64,000 nucleotides of DNA. Origin: Lumnitzera littorea (Eukaryota; Streptophyta; Magnoliopsida; Myrtales; Combretaceae). Below, in pieces: positions 34,156 through 45,762 of this stretch. Both the position numbers and the translations under genes were made by a program. Under the pieces are notes generated by a model that saw only the letters and a program-made list of their open reading frames with translations, was not told where the DNA came from and ran no database searches. Numbering within the stretch: the stretch's first letter is position 1; the number at the start of each line of letters is the position of its first letter. The stretch is taken from NCBI GenBank assembly GCA_024138015.1, contig JAMXBB010000004.1:113523882-113587881 (forward strand), written 5' to 3'.

Positions 34156-34784
34156 TGTTGTGAACTGTGACCAAAAATAGGTAAGGCCGATTGCTAGATG
34201 TGTCCAAGCTTATAGAAAGCTTGAAAAAGACTAACGGGGAAAGTGCGAAAAGGGTGAATATGACGAATGAAATAGTAAGCAAAAACCTACGAACAGCTCT
34301 AAAGGATATGACGCACCAAAAGAACTTTCAAGGACTCACGGCACAATTCGATATGACGTACGAATTAGTCCAATGAGGTTACTCAGCACCTAATCTTGCT
34401 TAAGGGAAAGGATAAGAGTAGTGCCAAGAGTAAACAAAGTATTTACATAAGGAAGAAAGTACTCTACTGTATTGAACATAATCTGATTATAGGACTCACG
34501 GCACAATTCGATATGACGTACGAATTAGTCCAATGGGATTACTCGCCACCTAAGCTTGCTTAAGGGAAAGGATAAGAGTGGTGCCAAGAATAAACAAAGT
34601 ATTTACGTAAGGAAGAAAGTACTCTACTGTATTGAACATAATCTGATTATTTACAGCTACAAGTACAAAGGTATTTATACCTGTAAGTTAGGGTAACTTG
34701 CCCCAAAGGGAAAAGACAAAAAGGACATTTCCTAAAGAAGCAATGTAAAAATAAATATATAAGGGAAACAATCATTGATGCTTA
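34156..34784 (-). repeat. 3' LTR of element D with internal duplication
   Basis: It starts TGTTGTGAACTG. The sense TATA box TATAAATA lies at 34679-34672. Two adjacent 160-bp copies (34331-34490 and 34491-34650) differ at only a few bases and are not present in the truncated right LTR. The right edge is set by the sudden start of RT coding at about 34785. Confidence 0.75.
34331..34650. repeat. 160-bp tandem duplication in the D LTR
   Basis: Both copies start AGGACTCACGGCACAATTCG and end AACATAATCTGATTAT. The differences are single bases. The low divergence suggests the duplication is younger than the element. Confidence 0.9.
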
Positions 34785-37109
34785 AGGCATTCGACAAGCC
34801 GAAGGGCATGACCATCCACTCGTAAAGTCAATGTCGAGTCTTGAACACAGTCTTCCACTCGTCTCCTGGCTTTATGTAGATTTGATGGTAGCTAGACTTT
34901 AGATCAATCTTGCTAAAAATCTTGGCTCCACTTAGTTCATCCAATATGTCTTTTAGCCTCGGGATCGGATACTTATATTTGATTGTGATTTTGTTCATGG
35001 CTCAACTGTTAGCACACATCCACCAAGTTCCATCCTTCTTTAGCACTAGAAGTGCAGGCATAACATAAAGGCTAAGACTCTCTCCTACATAACCTCTCTC
35101 CAGCAACTCATTGACTTGACATTGGAGTTCAGAAGCTTGCTCGGGATTCATCCGATAAGTTAGCTTATTTGGTAGTGCAGCGCCGAGTATTAAGTCAATG
35201 CAGTACTCTATTTCTCGAGTTAGGGGCAACCCTTCAAGTAACTATTCTGGAAATAGGTTAGCATATTCATCCAACAACTCTTTGATCTCCTAGGGTAACT
35301 CACCCCGCTCCCTCATTTCCAACAGTTGCCTAACCAACAAGAGTGTCGGCTCATTAACATTGATGGCCTCTTGGAGTTCGGCTCTACTTATCATCAAAGC
35401 CTTCTTTGATCCATAAGCAAGTTTTGTTTGCAACTTATTGACTTCTCTCAACGGCGTCAAGTTTAGTGTAATCACTTGGTCATCCTTCTCGAATATGTAT
35501 GTATTCCTATAGTCGTTATAGATTACCCTCTTATCAAACAACCACGGCCTACCTAACAATACATGGGAAGTACACATGGGTAGTACGTTGTAAAGGATCT
35601 TATCAGAGTAGTTCCCAATAGTGATCGGCAACAATATTTACCGAGTGACATATAATGCTCTTTTCTCACTCAACCAGTGCAACTTATACGGCTTTGGGTA
35701 TGCAATAGTCAGCAGCTTCAGTTTCAAGATAAGATCGATTTATGCTATATTGGTGCAGCTTCTACTATCTACGATGAAGGCACACACTTGATTATTCACC
35801 TTGCAAGTTGTATGAAACAAATTTTCTCTTTGCTCCTCCTCTCGTGAGGGTTCCACGTTTATAGTACATCGGATAACCATGAGTAATTAGTCCAAGTCCT
35901 CGATAAATACGTCCTCCTTAATTAGCTCTTTCTTGGTAGGGACCTCCTATTCTTCAGGTTCCTCATCCATGCTCTCTACTTCTAGTTTCGCGATGTTTCC
36001 CTTAATGACCATCATCTGTCGATTCGGATATTAAGTAGCCATATGTCTAAACTTTTGGCATTTAAAGCACTTGATCCAGTTAGTCTCCGTGCTAAACCCT
36101 TACCCCTTCTCATAATTTCAAGTCGATACTTCATCATCCATTCAGCCTTTTTGCTCAGCTCTTACATTAGCCTTCCTTCTCAGCTCAGTACTTGGCAACT
36201 CAGTAAGTTGCCTATCCTAGTTGGCTAGTTAGCATTCTAGTCTTTGCTTGGCCCTTTCTTTGCCTCTACTCGCTGAGCAATCCTAATAGCTTTGTCCATT
36301 GTGTCAAATCGTTGGAGTTCCACGACGTCTTGAATGTCTCTTCTCAACCCAATGTTGAACCTTGAGACTGTTTGAGCTGGTGGTTCCTCCACTTCACAAT
36401 CAATCATGAGCATTTGAAACTCTTGTACATACTTGTCAATAGTTTGACCTCTTTATCTCAGCTCTTGAAGCCGAGTGAAAGCATCTTAGAGATATGTTTT
36501 TTATACGAATTTGTTTCTAACCACTCTCTTCATCTCGAGCCAAGTGTTAATCTTTTGGTACCCCTCTCTTTTTCTCATGGCCTAAAAATTCTTCCACCAC
36601 ATGGTGACATACCTGGAGAATTCAACAGCAGCTGTTCTTACTTTATCATAATCTTCATACTGATAATAGTCAAACACATGCTTCACCTTCTCTTTCCACT
36701 CTAGATACTCATTAGCATTCCTAAATCTATTGAAACTCAAAATCCGAGGCCTTACATAGTTAGATGCTCTAAGGACTCATATACGCTCCTCTTCAAAATA
36801 CTCTTCTTCTTCCTCTTCATTAAGCTCTCTTAGGTCTATCCTTCGCCTTACTCATTCGCCAACTCCTCTAACTTGAATTGGTCAAGATGGGTTCTAACCT
36901 CTAATAAGTTGAGCAGCTTGTGGGGTGTTTTGCATGGCCTCAGTAGGTTGGTAAGACAGCGTATGAACAGTATGGGTTAGATCTACTAAAAAGTTAGTTA
37001 TCTTATTAAGCCTCTCATCAATGCTTTTAGGAGTTCCCTAAAACTGTCGTCCATGGTGGACAATTCCGCTGTCATCACCAGTACCAACATTCATATTTGA
37101 GTCTATCAT
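34785..37109 (-). pseudogene. gag-pol remnant of element D (gag, protease, partial RT)
   Basis: It reads leftward from ATG 37109. Gag: NANEYLEWKEKVKHVFDYY, then MWWKNF and INTWLEMKRVVRNKFV, then RDIQDVVELQRFDTMDKAIR. The finger at about 36070, IKCFKCQKFRHM, has lost its last Cys. Protease at about 35790 reads VCAFIVDSRSCTN (Gly after Asp-Ser is now Arg). The linker at 35290-35634 has CTSHVLLGRPWLFD. RT holds [44 protein letters not shown] and VMPFGLSNA, and ends there, before the YVDD box. In-frame stops occur in every domain. The product would have been a gypsy polyprotein; this copy has no active site for synthesis or integration. Confidence 0.85.
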
Positions 37110-37267
37110 TATTTTTTTCCTCATAGATTCAAAATTGAAACAAACACTTTAGAAAATGAATAGATAATAACATAGCAATCACATAAACATAGTAACTGGC
37201 TCTATTTCACACACGCAAAACAGAGTACAATAAAACTTCAAGAACTAACTACAGTTCACACAAAACC

Positions 37268-37284
37268 TCTACTCTAATACCAAG
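37268..37284 (-). promoter_or_regulatory. primer-binding site of element D
   Basis: On the minus strand the LTR end TTTGCAACA is followed, after one or two bases, by TTGGTATTAGAGTAGAGG. This is the initiator tRNA-Met type with C/T changes. Confidence 0.8.
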
Positions 37285-37285
37285 T

Positions 37286-37479
37286 TGTTGCAAACTGTGA
37301 CCAAGAAGAGACAAGGCCAGTCACTAGATGGGTCCAAGCTTGTAGAAAGCTTGAAAAGGATTAATGGGGAAAGTGCAAAAAAGGATGAATATGACGAATG
37401 AAACGGTAAGTAAAAACCTACGAACAACTCCAAAGGATATGACGCACTAAAAGAACTTTCGAGAACTCACAGCACAATT
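37286..37479 (-). repeat. 5' LTR of element D, truncated
   Basis: It matches 34156-34345 from TGTTGCAAACTG to CACAATTC and then stops. The promoter part of the LTR is missing, so D cannot be transcribed from here. Confidence 0.75.
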
Positions 37480-37653
37480 CAGATAATTAGGATGCTTTTC
37501 TTAGTATGAAACATATGAATACAAAAATCAAGCATAACTTAGGGGTTAGGGAAGCACTTCGCCCCGAAATTGAATGAGAATTCCCTACAGCAAGAAGAAT
37601 AAGGTGTTCAATTGAAGTTTTTTCCCTATTCCCTCATCATAGTAGAGAAGCAA
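37480..37653. other. 174 bp between elements D and J, unassigned
   Basis: It matches neither the lost part of the D LTR, nor the lost K LTR end, nor A's RT. It is probably a leftover of a deletion junction. Confidence 0.4.
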
Positions 37654-39795
37654 TTGTTGCGCCCCAAAAGCGGCAGAGTTGTAACAGTCCCGCCGTACAA
37701 ATCATTCTAAAATAGAACTTGACCATATAGCCATCATCTTAGACTTGATTCACATAAGGCAACTACGGCTAACTTGCTTTAAAGTAAACAATTCATAAAT
37801 TAAATAAATTATTTACTTATGAACTTGAGAAAAATACATACTTACATTAAAATAATCTGAGTATTTTACAAGATTTAACAACCTAACATAATCTACTTAA
37901 GAAATACATAAAACTTAAAAGATAAAATAAAAACTTATGAGTATATCATATCCTCGGTTTTAAATCCTTACTCTCCATGATCTAGTAGTTGCTAGCTTCA
38001 GGGTAGATATAAGCCGCTTCCTAGATAGCACTTATAACAACATTTGTAGGGATGTGAGCAAACACAGCTTAGTAAATTGAGACGGAGACTTAAAACTATA
38101 CGTTAATCACAAACACGGTTATTAATCAAATTAGTTATATGCTATGCATATATAAACAAATGCCATCGCACGATGTTGTACGACCCATTGTGAGATTAGA
38201 GAAATTGCACCTGTAACTACCTTCAAACCATTGAATTTACCCTTGCTACGACCTCCTCACCCATTATTTAATTCAATTAAGGATGAAGAAGGGACCAATT
38301 ATGCTATCCAGAGCTATCCCTTTTGAAGGGACCAATATTTAGTCGAAGAACCCTAAGTTTCTCCTAATGGGTTACTATGCAGGTCCGATTTAGAATTTTA
38401 AGTCATATATTTAATTAAATCTGGTTTAAGGTGTTCAATCATTTCAAACAATTCATAAAAATACAAGCCAAAACAATAAATCATGATCATAGCATCAACT
38501 CAAAAACAAGCACATGCATGTAATCAACTATCTAACAAGCATAATGAAGCATAATTTCAAGTCTCCAAAATACAGTATTTTATTAATCCCAACTTACCTA
38601 GACTCCTTGCTTGCTTGTTCGAGGTACAACTCATCTCTATCTGTCCTATAATATAAATACGCTCTTTAATATTTATATCTTAGTGATACATACACACACA
38701 CACTCTAGGTTATGATTTAACTCAATTCTTTCTATATACATATTAGTTATTATTAATTCATCCTAGGTTAGTTTAGGGTTCAATTTTTGAATCCAGTTTT
38801 GATTTAGGTTCTAAAGCAATTCTAGTTACGAGTATTATACATAAAGCCTAAAAGTGCGATCCGAACCCTAATGTGAAATTAATCACATTAGGCTTGAGTA
38901 TCCTAAATATCATACTTAAACCCTAACCAATATTTTAATTTGTACGGCATACCCTTTTATCCTAATTTAACTACTAAATTTATTCTCAATGTGAAAAAAT
39001 TTTACATTTTTCATATAAATACCTAAATTTAAGTTCTTACCAGATTTATTAAATATTTTTATTATTATTAGAATATCAATTTTAACCTAATATTTTCCTG
39101 CTCATTTATTTCTTATATTTACATATTATATATTATCACCTAATATGTACATAATATACATATTTAATAGTCCTATCACTTAACATCTCAAAATATCTAA
39201 ATTCATTCTAAATTAGATTTTATACCTAATTGCCATAAATTACAAAATTAACTTAAAATTTACCATTTTTACCTATTACATATTTACTACATAATACCCT
39301 AATAATTACATCTAACACTCTAAATATTACAAATATCATACTTCATCAAATTTCAACATTTTAAAACATATAATTATGCCTTAAATCAGTAATTATCCTT
39401 TTAATTACCTAATTATCCCAAAATTACTTATTTTATGCATTATTTTAAGGCTTAAAAATCATCTAAAATTTTCGAAAATAGATTTTTGAGCTAAAATTTT
39501 AAGTTGAAAACTATACTCCTAAGATCATTTATTTTTAAATAGAAATGTACACAGTTTTGTACGATTTCTTAAGCATCATATATTTTCAAATGTAATTAAA
39601 TCAAAATAATATTTTTCCCTAAATCTACATATGTAAAAACATTAGAATACCAAATTTCATAATTTTCTAAACATATTTAGTCTTTTTAAAAATATATGAA
39701 AAATCGGAAGAAAAATCAAACTTACCGAAATTGGTGGCTTTGACCACCTAAGTGTGTCGACCAGGTTAGGCAGTGGTGGTGTAGTGTGGTGGTGG
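37654..39795 (-). mobile_element. Truncated LTR J of the I/F/H family, minus orientation
   Basis: It starts TGTTGCGCCCCAAAAGCGGCAGAG and follows LTR I from 15258 for about 2.1 kb (GTGAAATTAATCACATTAGG, CCAACTTACCTAGACTCCTTGC and others). No primer site lies at its left, so it is a solo LTR or a 3' LTR. The last 0.8 kb of the family LTR is missing: at about 39795 the sequence passes directly into A's RT. The flanks GCAAT and GCCAT could be a changed duplication, but the truncation makes this doubtful. Confidence 0.7.
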
Positions 39796-42282
39796 CCATT
39801 CGTCGATGACATGATCTTCAAGAGCACAAAGCTAGGTAATCATGTCAAGGGCCTCTAGAAAGCCTAGAACCAGATGTAAATGCAAGACATGAAGCTAAAC
39901 CCCTATAAATGCATCTTTAGTCACCCAAAGAAGCATTAAGACCAACCTTGAGAAGATGAGCACCATTAGGGTGACGAAGCCTCCTACCTTAATCTAAGAC
40001 ATAAAAGCTCAACGGCATGGTAGCCACATTAAGTAGGTTCATCTAAAAAAGCACGGATAGATGTGCTGAGTTCTTTAAAATCCTAAAAATATCCAAAAGG
40101 TTTTGAATGGACCCTAAAGTGCACTAATGCCTTCCAGTAGCTCCATGACTTGCTCGCGTACCCATTGGTCCTCTCTAAGCCTATCTATCGAGAGGACCTA
40201 TTCTTATACCTAGCTGTGAGCAATCGGACACTCTCCTATATGCTGTCCAGAGCACATGGAAGAGAACACAGGCTTGTATACTATGTTTGCCACATATTCC
40301 ATGGGCCTAAGGTTAGGCACACTCAGGTAGAAAAATTCACCTTAGCAGTCGTCATCTCAGCATGCCAGTTAAAGCCCTTCTTCTAGGTACACCATATTAT
40401 TATGCTTATAGATTAACTATTGCGGACTATGCTATAGAAGCTTGATGTGTCTAGACAGATGATGAAGTACACAATGGAGTTAAGTGCGCATGGAATCTAG
40501 TACCAACCACGAATGGCCTACAAAGGCACAAGTACTAGCCGACTTCATAGTAGAGTATACAGGATAGGAGGAAGCACCGCTAAGCGATGACAAACTGGTG
40601 TGGACTCTCTACGTCGATGGATCATCCACCTAAGGCGGTTGAGGTACGGGACTCATTCTAATAAGCCTGTACAAGGTCACGATTTGTTATGCCCTTAAAT
40701 TCGAGTTCAGTGCTAGCAATAGTGAATCTGAGTATGAGGCCCTTATCATCAGTCTCAAGTTGGCCAAAGAGATCAATGCCGAACACTTACAGGTCTTCTC
40801 AAACTCCATGTTAGTCATCCAGCAAGTTCAAGGCAACTAAGGCTAGGGATGACACAATGGTAAGGTACGTAAAGACGATAAAGAGCTTTCTAGCCGAATT
40901 CCCTTCATGAAGCACCATGAAGATACCCTCACTCAAGAATTCGGCTACAGATTGGCTATCCAAACTCACCTCCACTAGGATATAGAAACCGGAGGTGAAG
41001 GATAGGAAGATCTTTATAGAGTACCTATAAGAGAAGAGCATAACTCTGGTTTCAACTGAAGTCTTGGAATTGACAACAACAACATCAAAGCCAAGTTGGA
41101 TGGATCTTATCTAGAGTTATTTGGAGTAGGGCATGCTCCCAAAAGACAAGAGGGAGGCAAAGAAGCTTAGATATCATACCACCAACTACATGTTGGTCGA
41201 TAGTGTCTTATATCACAAGGGTATCAACTTCCCCTTGCTCAGATGTTTACAAGAAAGCAAAGGCCTACGTGTCATGGAAAAGTTGCACACTGGAGTGTGT
41301 AATAAGTACGTTCAATCCTAAGCCTTCTACCTTCGAGCACTTTAGCTAAAGACTAGTGTGCACTTTGACAAGCCCCTATCAATCATGTACTCAACACCAG
41401 CCTCTAGCCTCTAACCAACCTGTAGCCATTCGCACAATGGGGTATCGACATCCTTAGGGGTTTCCTAAGGCTTCAAGAGGATGACAATTCATAATTGTTG
41501 CCATCGACTACTTCACTAAGTGGGTCGAAGTCGAAGTAATTGAAAAAATCACAAGGAAAAGTGTTGAGTCTTTCGTTAGAAATAACATCCTCTCTCAATT
41601 TGAGGTTCCTTATGCTCTTATCATGAACAACAAGCTACAATTTGACAACCCCAAATTCAAAGAATTTTGCGCTAAGCACCACATCATGCCACACTTCACG
41701 TTAGTTACCTACCCCTAGTCCAACGAACCAGCAATGGCAACCAATTAGATCATTCTGGATTGCTTAAAGAAACAAGTGGACAAAGCTCGTGGCATTTGGG
41801 CAAATGAGCTGGCAAATATTCTATGGGGATATAAGACCACCTATCGTACCTCTATAGGCGAAACCCCCTTTTGCTTGGTGTTCAAGTCGAAAGCTATCCT
41901 CCCCATAGAACTTGAACTCCCTAACCTTTGAACTTGAAGCTTCGACACCACCCATAATGAGTCTATGTTGCAAGCTAACATTAACACCATTGATGAAATT
42001 AAAGGCTTCGTTGTGGCTCGAATAATTGCATACCAATACTGAATCGCCCAATACTATGATCAAGAGGTCAAGTACAAGGAATTTAAGGTCGGCAACCTGA
42101 TTTGCTGAAAGCTAGAAGCTACTGGTTTGCAAGAAGAACAAGGCAAGCTGGCCCCCAATTGGGAAGACCCGATCAAAGTCAAGGAAATCTTAGGTAATAG
42201 AGCATATAAACTAGAGAGACTAGATGGTAAGCTCATCCTGAGCACATGGAACGTCGATAACCTCTGGCTTTACTTTGATTAA
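39796..42282 (+). pseudogene. RT (C-terminal), RNase H and integrase of element A
   Basis: The frame resumes at the RT active site, FVDDMIFKS (39799), then LNPYKCIF and a connection domain ending LLAYPLVLSKPIYREDLFLY and VYYVCHIFHGPK (about 40150-40300). RNase H at 40585-40840 has LYVDGSST, SESEYEALI and VFSNSMLV; the third catalytic Asp is now Asn. Integrase at 41115-42282 has LPKDKREAKKLRYHTTNYML, GIDIL (first Asp kept), IMNNKLQFDN (second Asp now Asn) and NEPAMATN (the Glu now Met), then the C-terminal LAPNWEDPIKVKEIL...NLWLYFD and the stop. Several stops and one-base shifts occur, for example near 40105. The HHCC finger is not readable. Dead, but clearly the second half of A's pol. Confidence 0.85.
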
Positions 42283-42360
42283 GCATACTATTGTATAAAT
42301 TCTTTCTAAATAATGAATGAAAGTTATGTTTTATAATTGTTGTCTACTATTCTCTTTCTC
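42283..42360 (+). other. short spacer after pol of element A
   Basis: AT-rich, nothing recognised. Confidence 0.4.
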
Positions 42361-42770
42361 TTACCGTCCCAGTCCCCAATGGGTGAATGAACCCACCTAT
42401 TGGGCAAGTCGGAATGCCACCAACCTAACCCCTTAAGGTAACTTCAGTAAAGGGAAACACCCCTTGTATAGAGGAACTATTACTCACTAAGCAGGTTGAA
42501 ACCAACCCCCTAGGGTAATCCACCGACCTAACCCCCTAGGGTAACCTCAACAAGGGGAAATACCCCTTGCATAAAGGAACTCCTACTTATTGGGCAAGTC
42601 AAAATGCCACCGACCCAACTCCTTTAGGTAACCTCAGCAAGGGGAAACACCCCTTGCACAGGAGAACTCCCACCCACTAAGCAGGTCAAAATGCCACCAA
42701 CCTAACTCCCATGAGTAACTACGGCAAGGGGAAACACCCTTTACAAGGAAGAACTCCAACACACAAATAT
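42361..42770. repeat. tandem array after pol of element A, unit about 86-104 bp
   Basis: Four to five units carry TTGGGCAAGTCGGAATGCCA or AAGCAGGTCAAAATGCCACC, then CCAACCTAACCCC, then AAGGGGAAACACCCCTTG. The inner AAGGGG.../...CCCCTT is self-complementary. The array sits between the pol stop and the antisense ORF of A. Confidence 0.75.
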
Positions 42771-42899
42771 TAAAATAAGGAATAATGTTAAAAAAAAAAA
42801 AAAGAAAGAAAAAAAGAGCTAAAGTGCATAACATAGGATATGAATAAGTTGAAATTTCATTCACCACTTGGAAATTACAAGATTAATGATGGCATTCCG

Positions 42900-45454
42900 A
42901 CCTAGGATACAATAGAAAAACAAAACTATTGCTTAGGATTAGCAAACTTCGATAACTCTGAAAAATCTAAGGCATCAATCTGCTTGGAGTATTGATTCGT
43001 CGTTCAACCCTAAAGAGGTTGGCTTTGGGACGGAGCAAAGGTAGAAGGTCACTGATAGGGGTCGGCAAGAGCATCACCCTGAGAAGCGCCCTTAAGGTAA
43101 CCTCTTGCTGAATTGCTGGGGCAAAAGTAGACTTGGAAGCATCTTACTTAGCCCCAATAGCAGAAGGGGTGCCTTAGTCTTCGTTAGCCGCCTGAGCAAC
43201 CTCTCTCTCCTGTACTTCGACTTCCTTCTTCTCCCTAAAGGTGGGGGAATCCAAAAAACTCAAAAAACCTAAGTCAAGGTCCGAATAATGGGAGAGCACT
43301 TATCTCTTCGTGTAGCAGGCATAATCGATAGACAGGTCTTCCAGCTCATCTAACCACTTGTTTGATAATCAAATATCGCCTTCTTTGTGGTGACGTCACT
43401 TAGGACCTCTCCATTCTCAATTTTGGAGACGATCTTCTCCATCTCTAAAACCCTTCCCTATAGCTCTTGGACTTGCCGCTTTAACCCACCTTCAAACTAC
43501 TAGCTCCAACGAAGTGGCTTTTTCACCATTGTACTCAGAATCCTTCATCATTAGCTCAGTCTATAACTTAGTGATTGACGCCTTTAACTCAACATTCTCC
43601 CTCTTAAGTCGAGCCTTAGCCTCTACCTCCTCATCTAATCTTTGAGAGAGATGAGCTTTGGTCTTCCATTCATCCTTGAATCGAGCCTTCAAGTCGTTGG
43701 CCCCCTTTGTAGCCTTCTCAATAGCTTCTCTCTCCCGTTTTACATCTACTAACCGCCCTTGAAGCCTAGCCACCGGTACATAAGAGTGGTGCAAGTACCG
43801 GTTAGCCTTGGCGAATTTATTTAAATACTTATTAATGAAGGACTTTACCTCGTATAGGTCTTTCTCATCCCTACGCAACACCTCCCGAAAGCCCTTTACC
43901 TCTTTCCGTACAATATCATATTTGCTTAGTTGAGGCAACACCTAGATGTAGTATTGTAAAGAAGCATTAGTCGAAGTTAGTTTAATGAAAAGGATAAAGT
44001 GCATCAACGTAAAGAGGCGAAGGCTTACCTGTTGCATAAGTGTGTTCAAATGGCCTACCATCTCCATAGGGTCGCCCTCACCGACTATGGATAAGCCCTT
44101 TAGGACTACCCAGTCACTAAAGGTATATCCATCTCCATAAGGTTGCCCTCACCTACCATGGATAAGCCCTTCAGGACTGCCCAGTTGCTAGGGGTATATG
44201 ACTCCAATGAGGCCTGGTAGCTAAAAGTTTGATGCCATAAAGTAAGGTCATAAGCCCAAACCTCCCACTTGGGCCTTAGTAGCTTTCTACTAACTATCTT
44301 CATCTCGGGCTTTGGAACCTAGCTTAATAGCTCTTCATTCCAAGAGACTTATGGCACCTCCTTAAATGAGTCCGGCTCAATCCCCAAGAATCAGAACTTA
44401 TTGAGGACGTCAAAGAACTCATCCCCAAGTTTGTTTATACACTTCTAGGGATGAACCGTTAGCCATTCAATCCAAGTCACACGACTCAAAGGCACCTTCA
44501 TTGGAGGCCTCTTCTTCTTAGCTTCGGGTTTTGCCTCCCTAACTATCTTAGGAGCCTTCCTCTTTTGCCCTGCTACTCACACAGGGTAGTAGCTTTCACC
44601 ATCTCCTCCTTCTTCCCCCCAAGAGGGGTAAGCATCTAGATATCTGACTCCTTAGCATTGGTGGCCTCATCCCCTATAAGGATAGGCTTAACATTAAGGA
44701 TAAGGGTAGGGGCAAGAAGAGTCATGCCTACAGGCTTTGCAGCTAGTAGCTTACCTCGAAGACTGATGGCAATCCCCTGAGGTACGACTATTGGTTCGAC
44801 CTTGCTAATCTCCCTAGCCCTTGACTTCGCCTGCATTGACCTACCCTTTGGCTTAGCTGCCTTAGTCGTCGCCTGCTAATAGCTCATCATCTCATCTATG
44901 AAGGGAAGGGGAACCCTTGAAACCAAATTTTTTCCTGCAAAAATAAATTGAAAAGATGAGGAAAAAGGAAAATAAGGTAAAAAAAAAAAGAAGCAACTAC
45001 TACCATTCATCGACTCCACTATGATCGTCACGAATAAGGAAGATCCCTTATTTTATAGAGACGTTAGATGAAGTGTCCCTACACTAGCACAACAGACAAA
45101 GGCGTTCACGAAAGGAGCGAACCTGTACCTTTAGCCCATTTCTTCACCACAATTTTCTTCATGTGGGGGAAGAGCTTAGAGATCGGATACCAGAAATATC
45201 TCTTTATAGCCTCCACGGCATTTATCTCTTAGCCATTCTTAAGGGCCATGAAAACTTGAATCTCCTACATAGCCTTTGCATCACTAAGGTTAAATCCCTT
45301 TTGAGCCTCGGTTTAAACCAACTCGGTCCACCGAATCTAAAAGCCTACTTCCTCGGGTAGCTCCACCATTACATACTTGTCCTGCTAGCCCTTTACTAAA
45401 TTTGTAAGGCTACATAATAGCTTCTTTCTAAGATAGGGTTGAAGGTACAACTAT
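42900..45454 (-). pseudogene. antisense ORF of element A, downstream part
   Basis: Minus-strand coding-like text, interrupted by stops and shifts, reads from 45454: LLCSLTNLVKG, DKYVMVELPEEVGF, KAM-stop-EIQVFMALKNG, INAVEAIKRYFWYPISKLF, PHMKKIVVKKWAKGTG. Next come a Lys/Ala/Ile-rich part (44836-44636), KLGDEFFDVLNKF and WAYDLTLWHQTFSYQASLES (about 44240). A 126-codon open coiled-coil segment follows at 43941-43561 (ASITKL at its end), and finally WLDELEDLSIDYACYTKR and HYSDLDLGFLSFLDS. The upstream part lies at 50300-49905, beyond the B/C insertion. Antisense genes after pol are known from Tat elements such as maize Grande; a putative gypsy-type transposon domain may be present. The function is unknown. 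Confidence 0.6.
44061..44202. repeat. 71-bp tandem duplication in the antisense ORF
   Basis: TCTCCATAGGGTCGCCCTCA and TCTCCATAAGGTTGCCCTCA start the two copies at 44061 and 44132. The second encodes VLKGLSMVGEG and the first VLKGLSIVGEG on the minus strand. The unit is not a multiple of three, so it also shifts the frame. Confidence 0.8.
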
Positions 45455-45762
45455 TGTTGATGAGTGATTTTCGTTCCGGTATACGAACAACTGCAATATA
45501 AGAAACTAGCTATAGAGGGCACCAGAGGGTGTTCCAGTATAGTCACTCCAATGCTTAAGTTAATTCCCTCGTCATACAGAGAAAGATATCAAGTAGTTAT
45601 GATGTTCAAAGAATGGAAGAGAGTTCCCTTACCTGAGATCTTAGCTGGTATTTGTAGTAAGTCTATAGGGATTATCATTAGACTGGGTCATTGGACCAGG
45701 CTTAGATATTAGACCAAGTAACATAAGCCCACATAACAACTATCCAAAAATGCTTATCAACA
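45455..45762 (-). repeat. 3' LTR of element B
   Basis: It reads TGTTGATGAG to CTTATCAACA on the plus strand and matches 48513-48820 and, inverted, 49611-49900. Next to it the complement of a purine-rich tract (CTTATCCCCTATTCTC) marks the 3' side. Confidence 0.8.

Larger units (their letters stand above)
34156..37479 (-). mobile_element. Element D: gypsy retrotransposon, internally deleted, minus strand
   Basis: It has a left LTR at 34156-34784 and a truncated right LTR at 37286-37479, both starting TGTTG.GAACTGTGACCAA on the plus strand. The tRNA-Met-type primer site is at 37268-37284. On the minus strand gag, zinc finger, protease, linker and the first half of RT follow in order. RT is then cut off abruptly and joined to the LTR; RNase H and integrase are gone. 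Gag and protease style fits Reina/Tekay-like chromoviruses, which is inference. D sits in the right LTR of K; its far end is deleted, so no target duplication can be scored. Confidence 0.75.
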
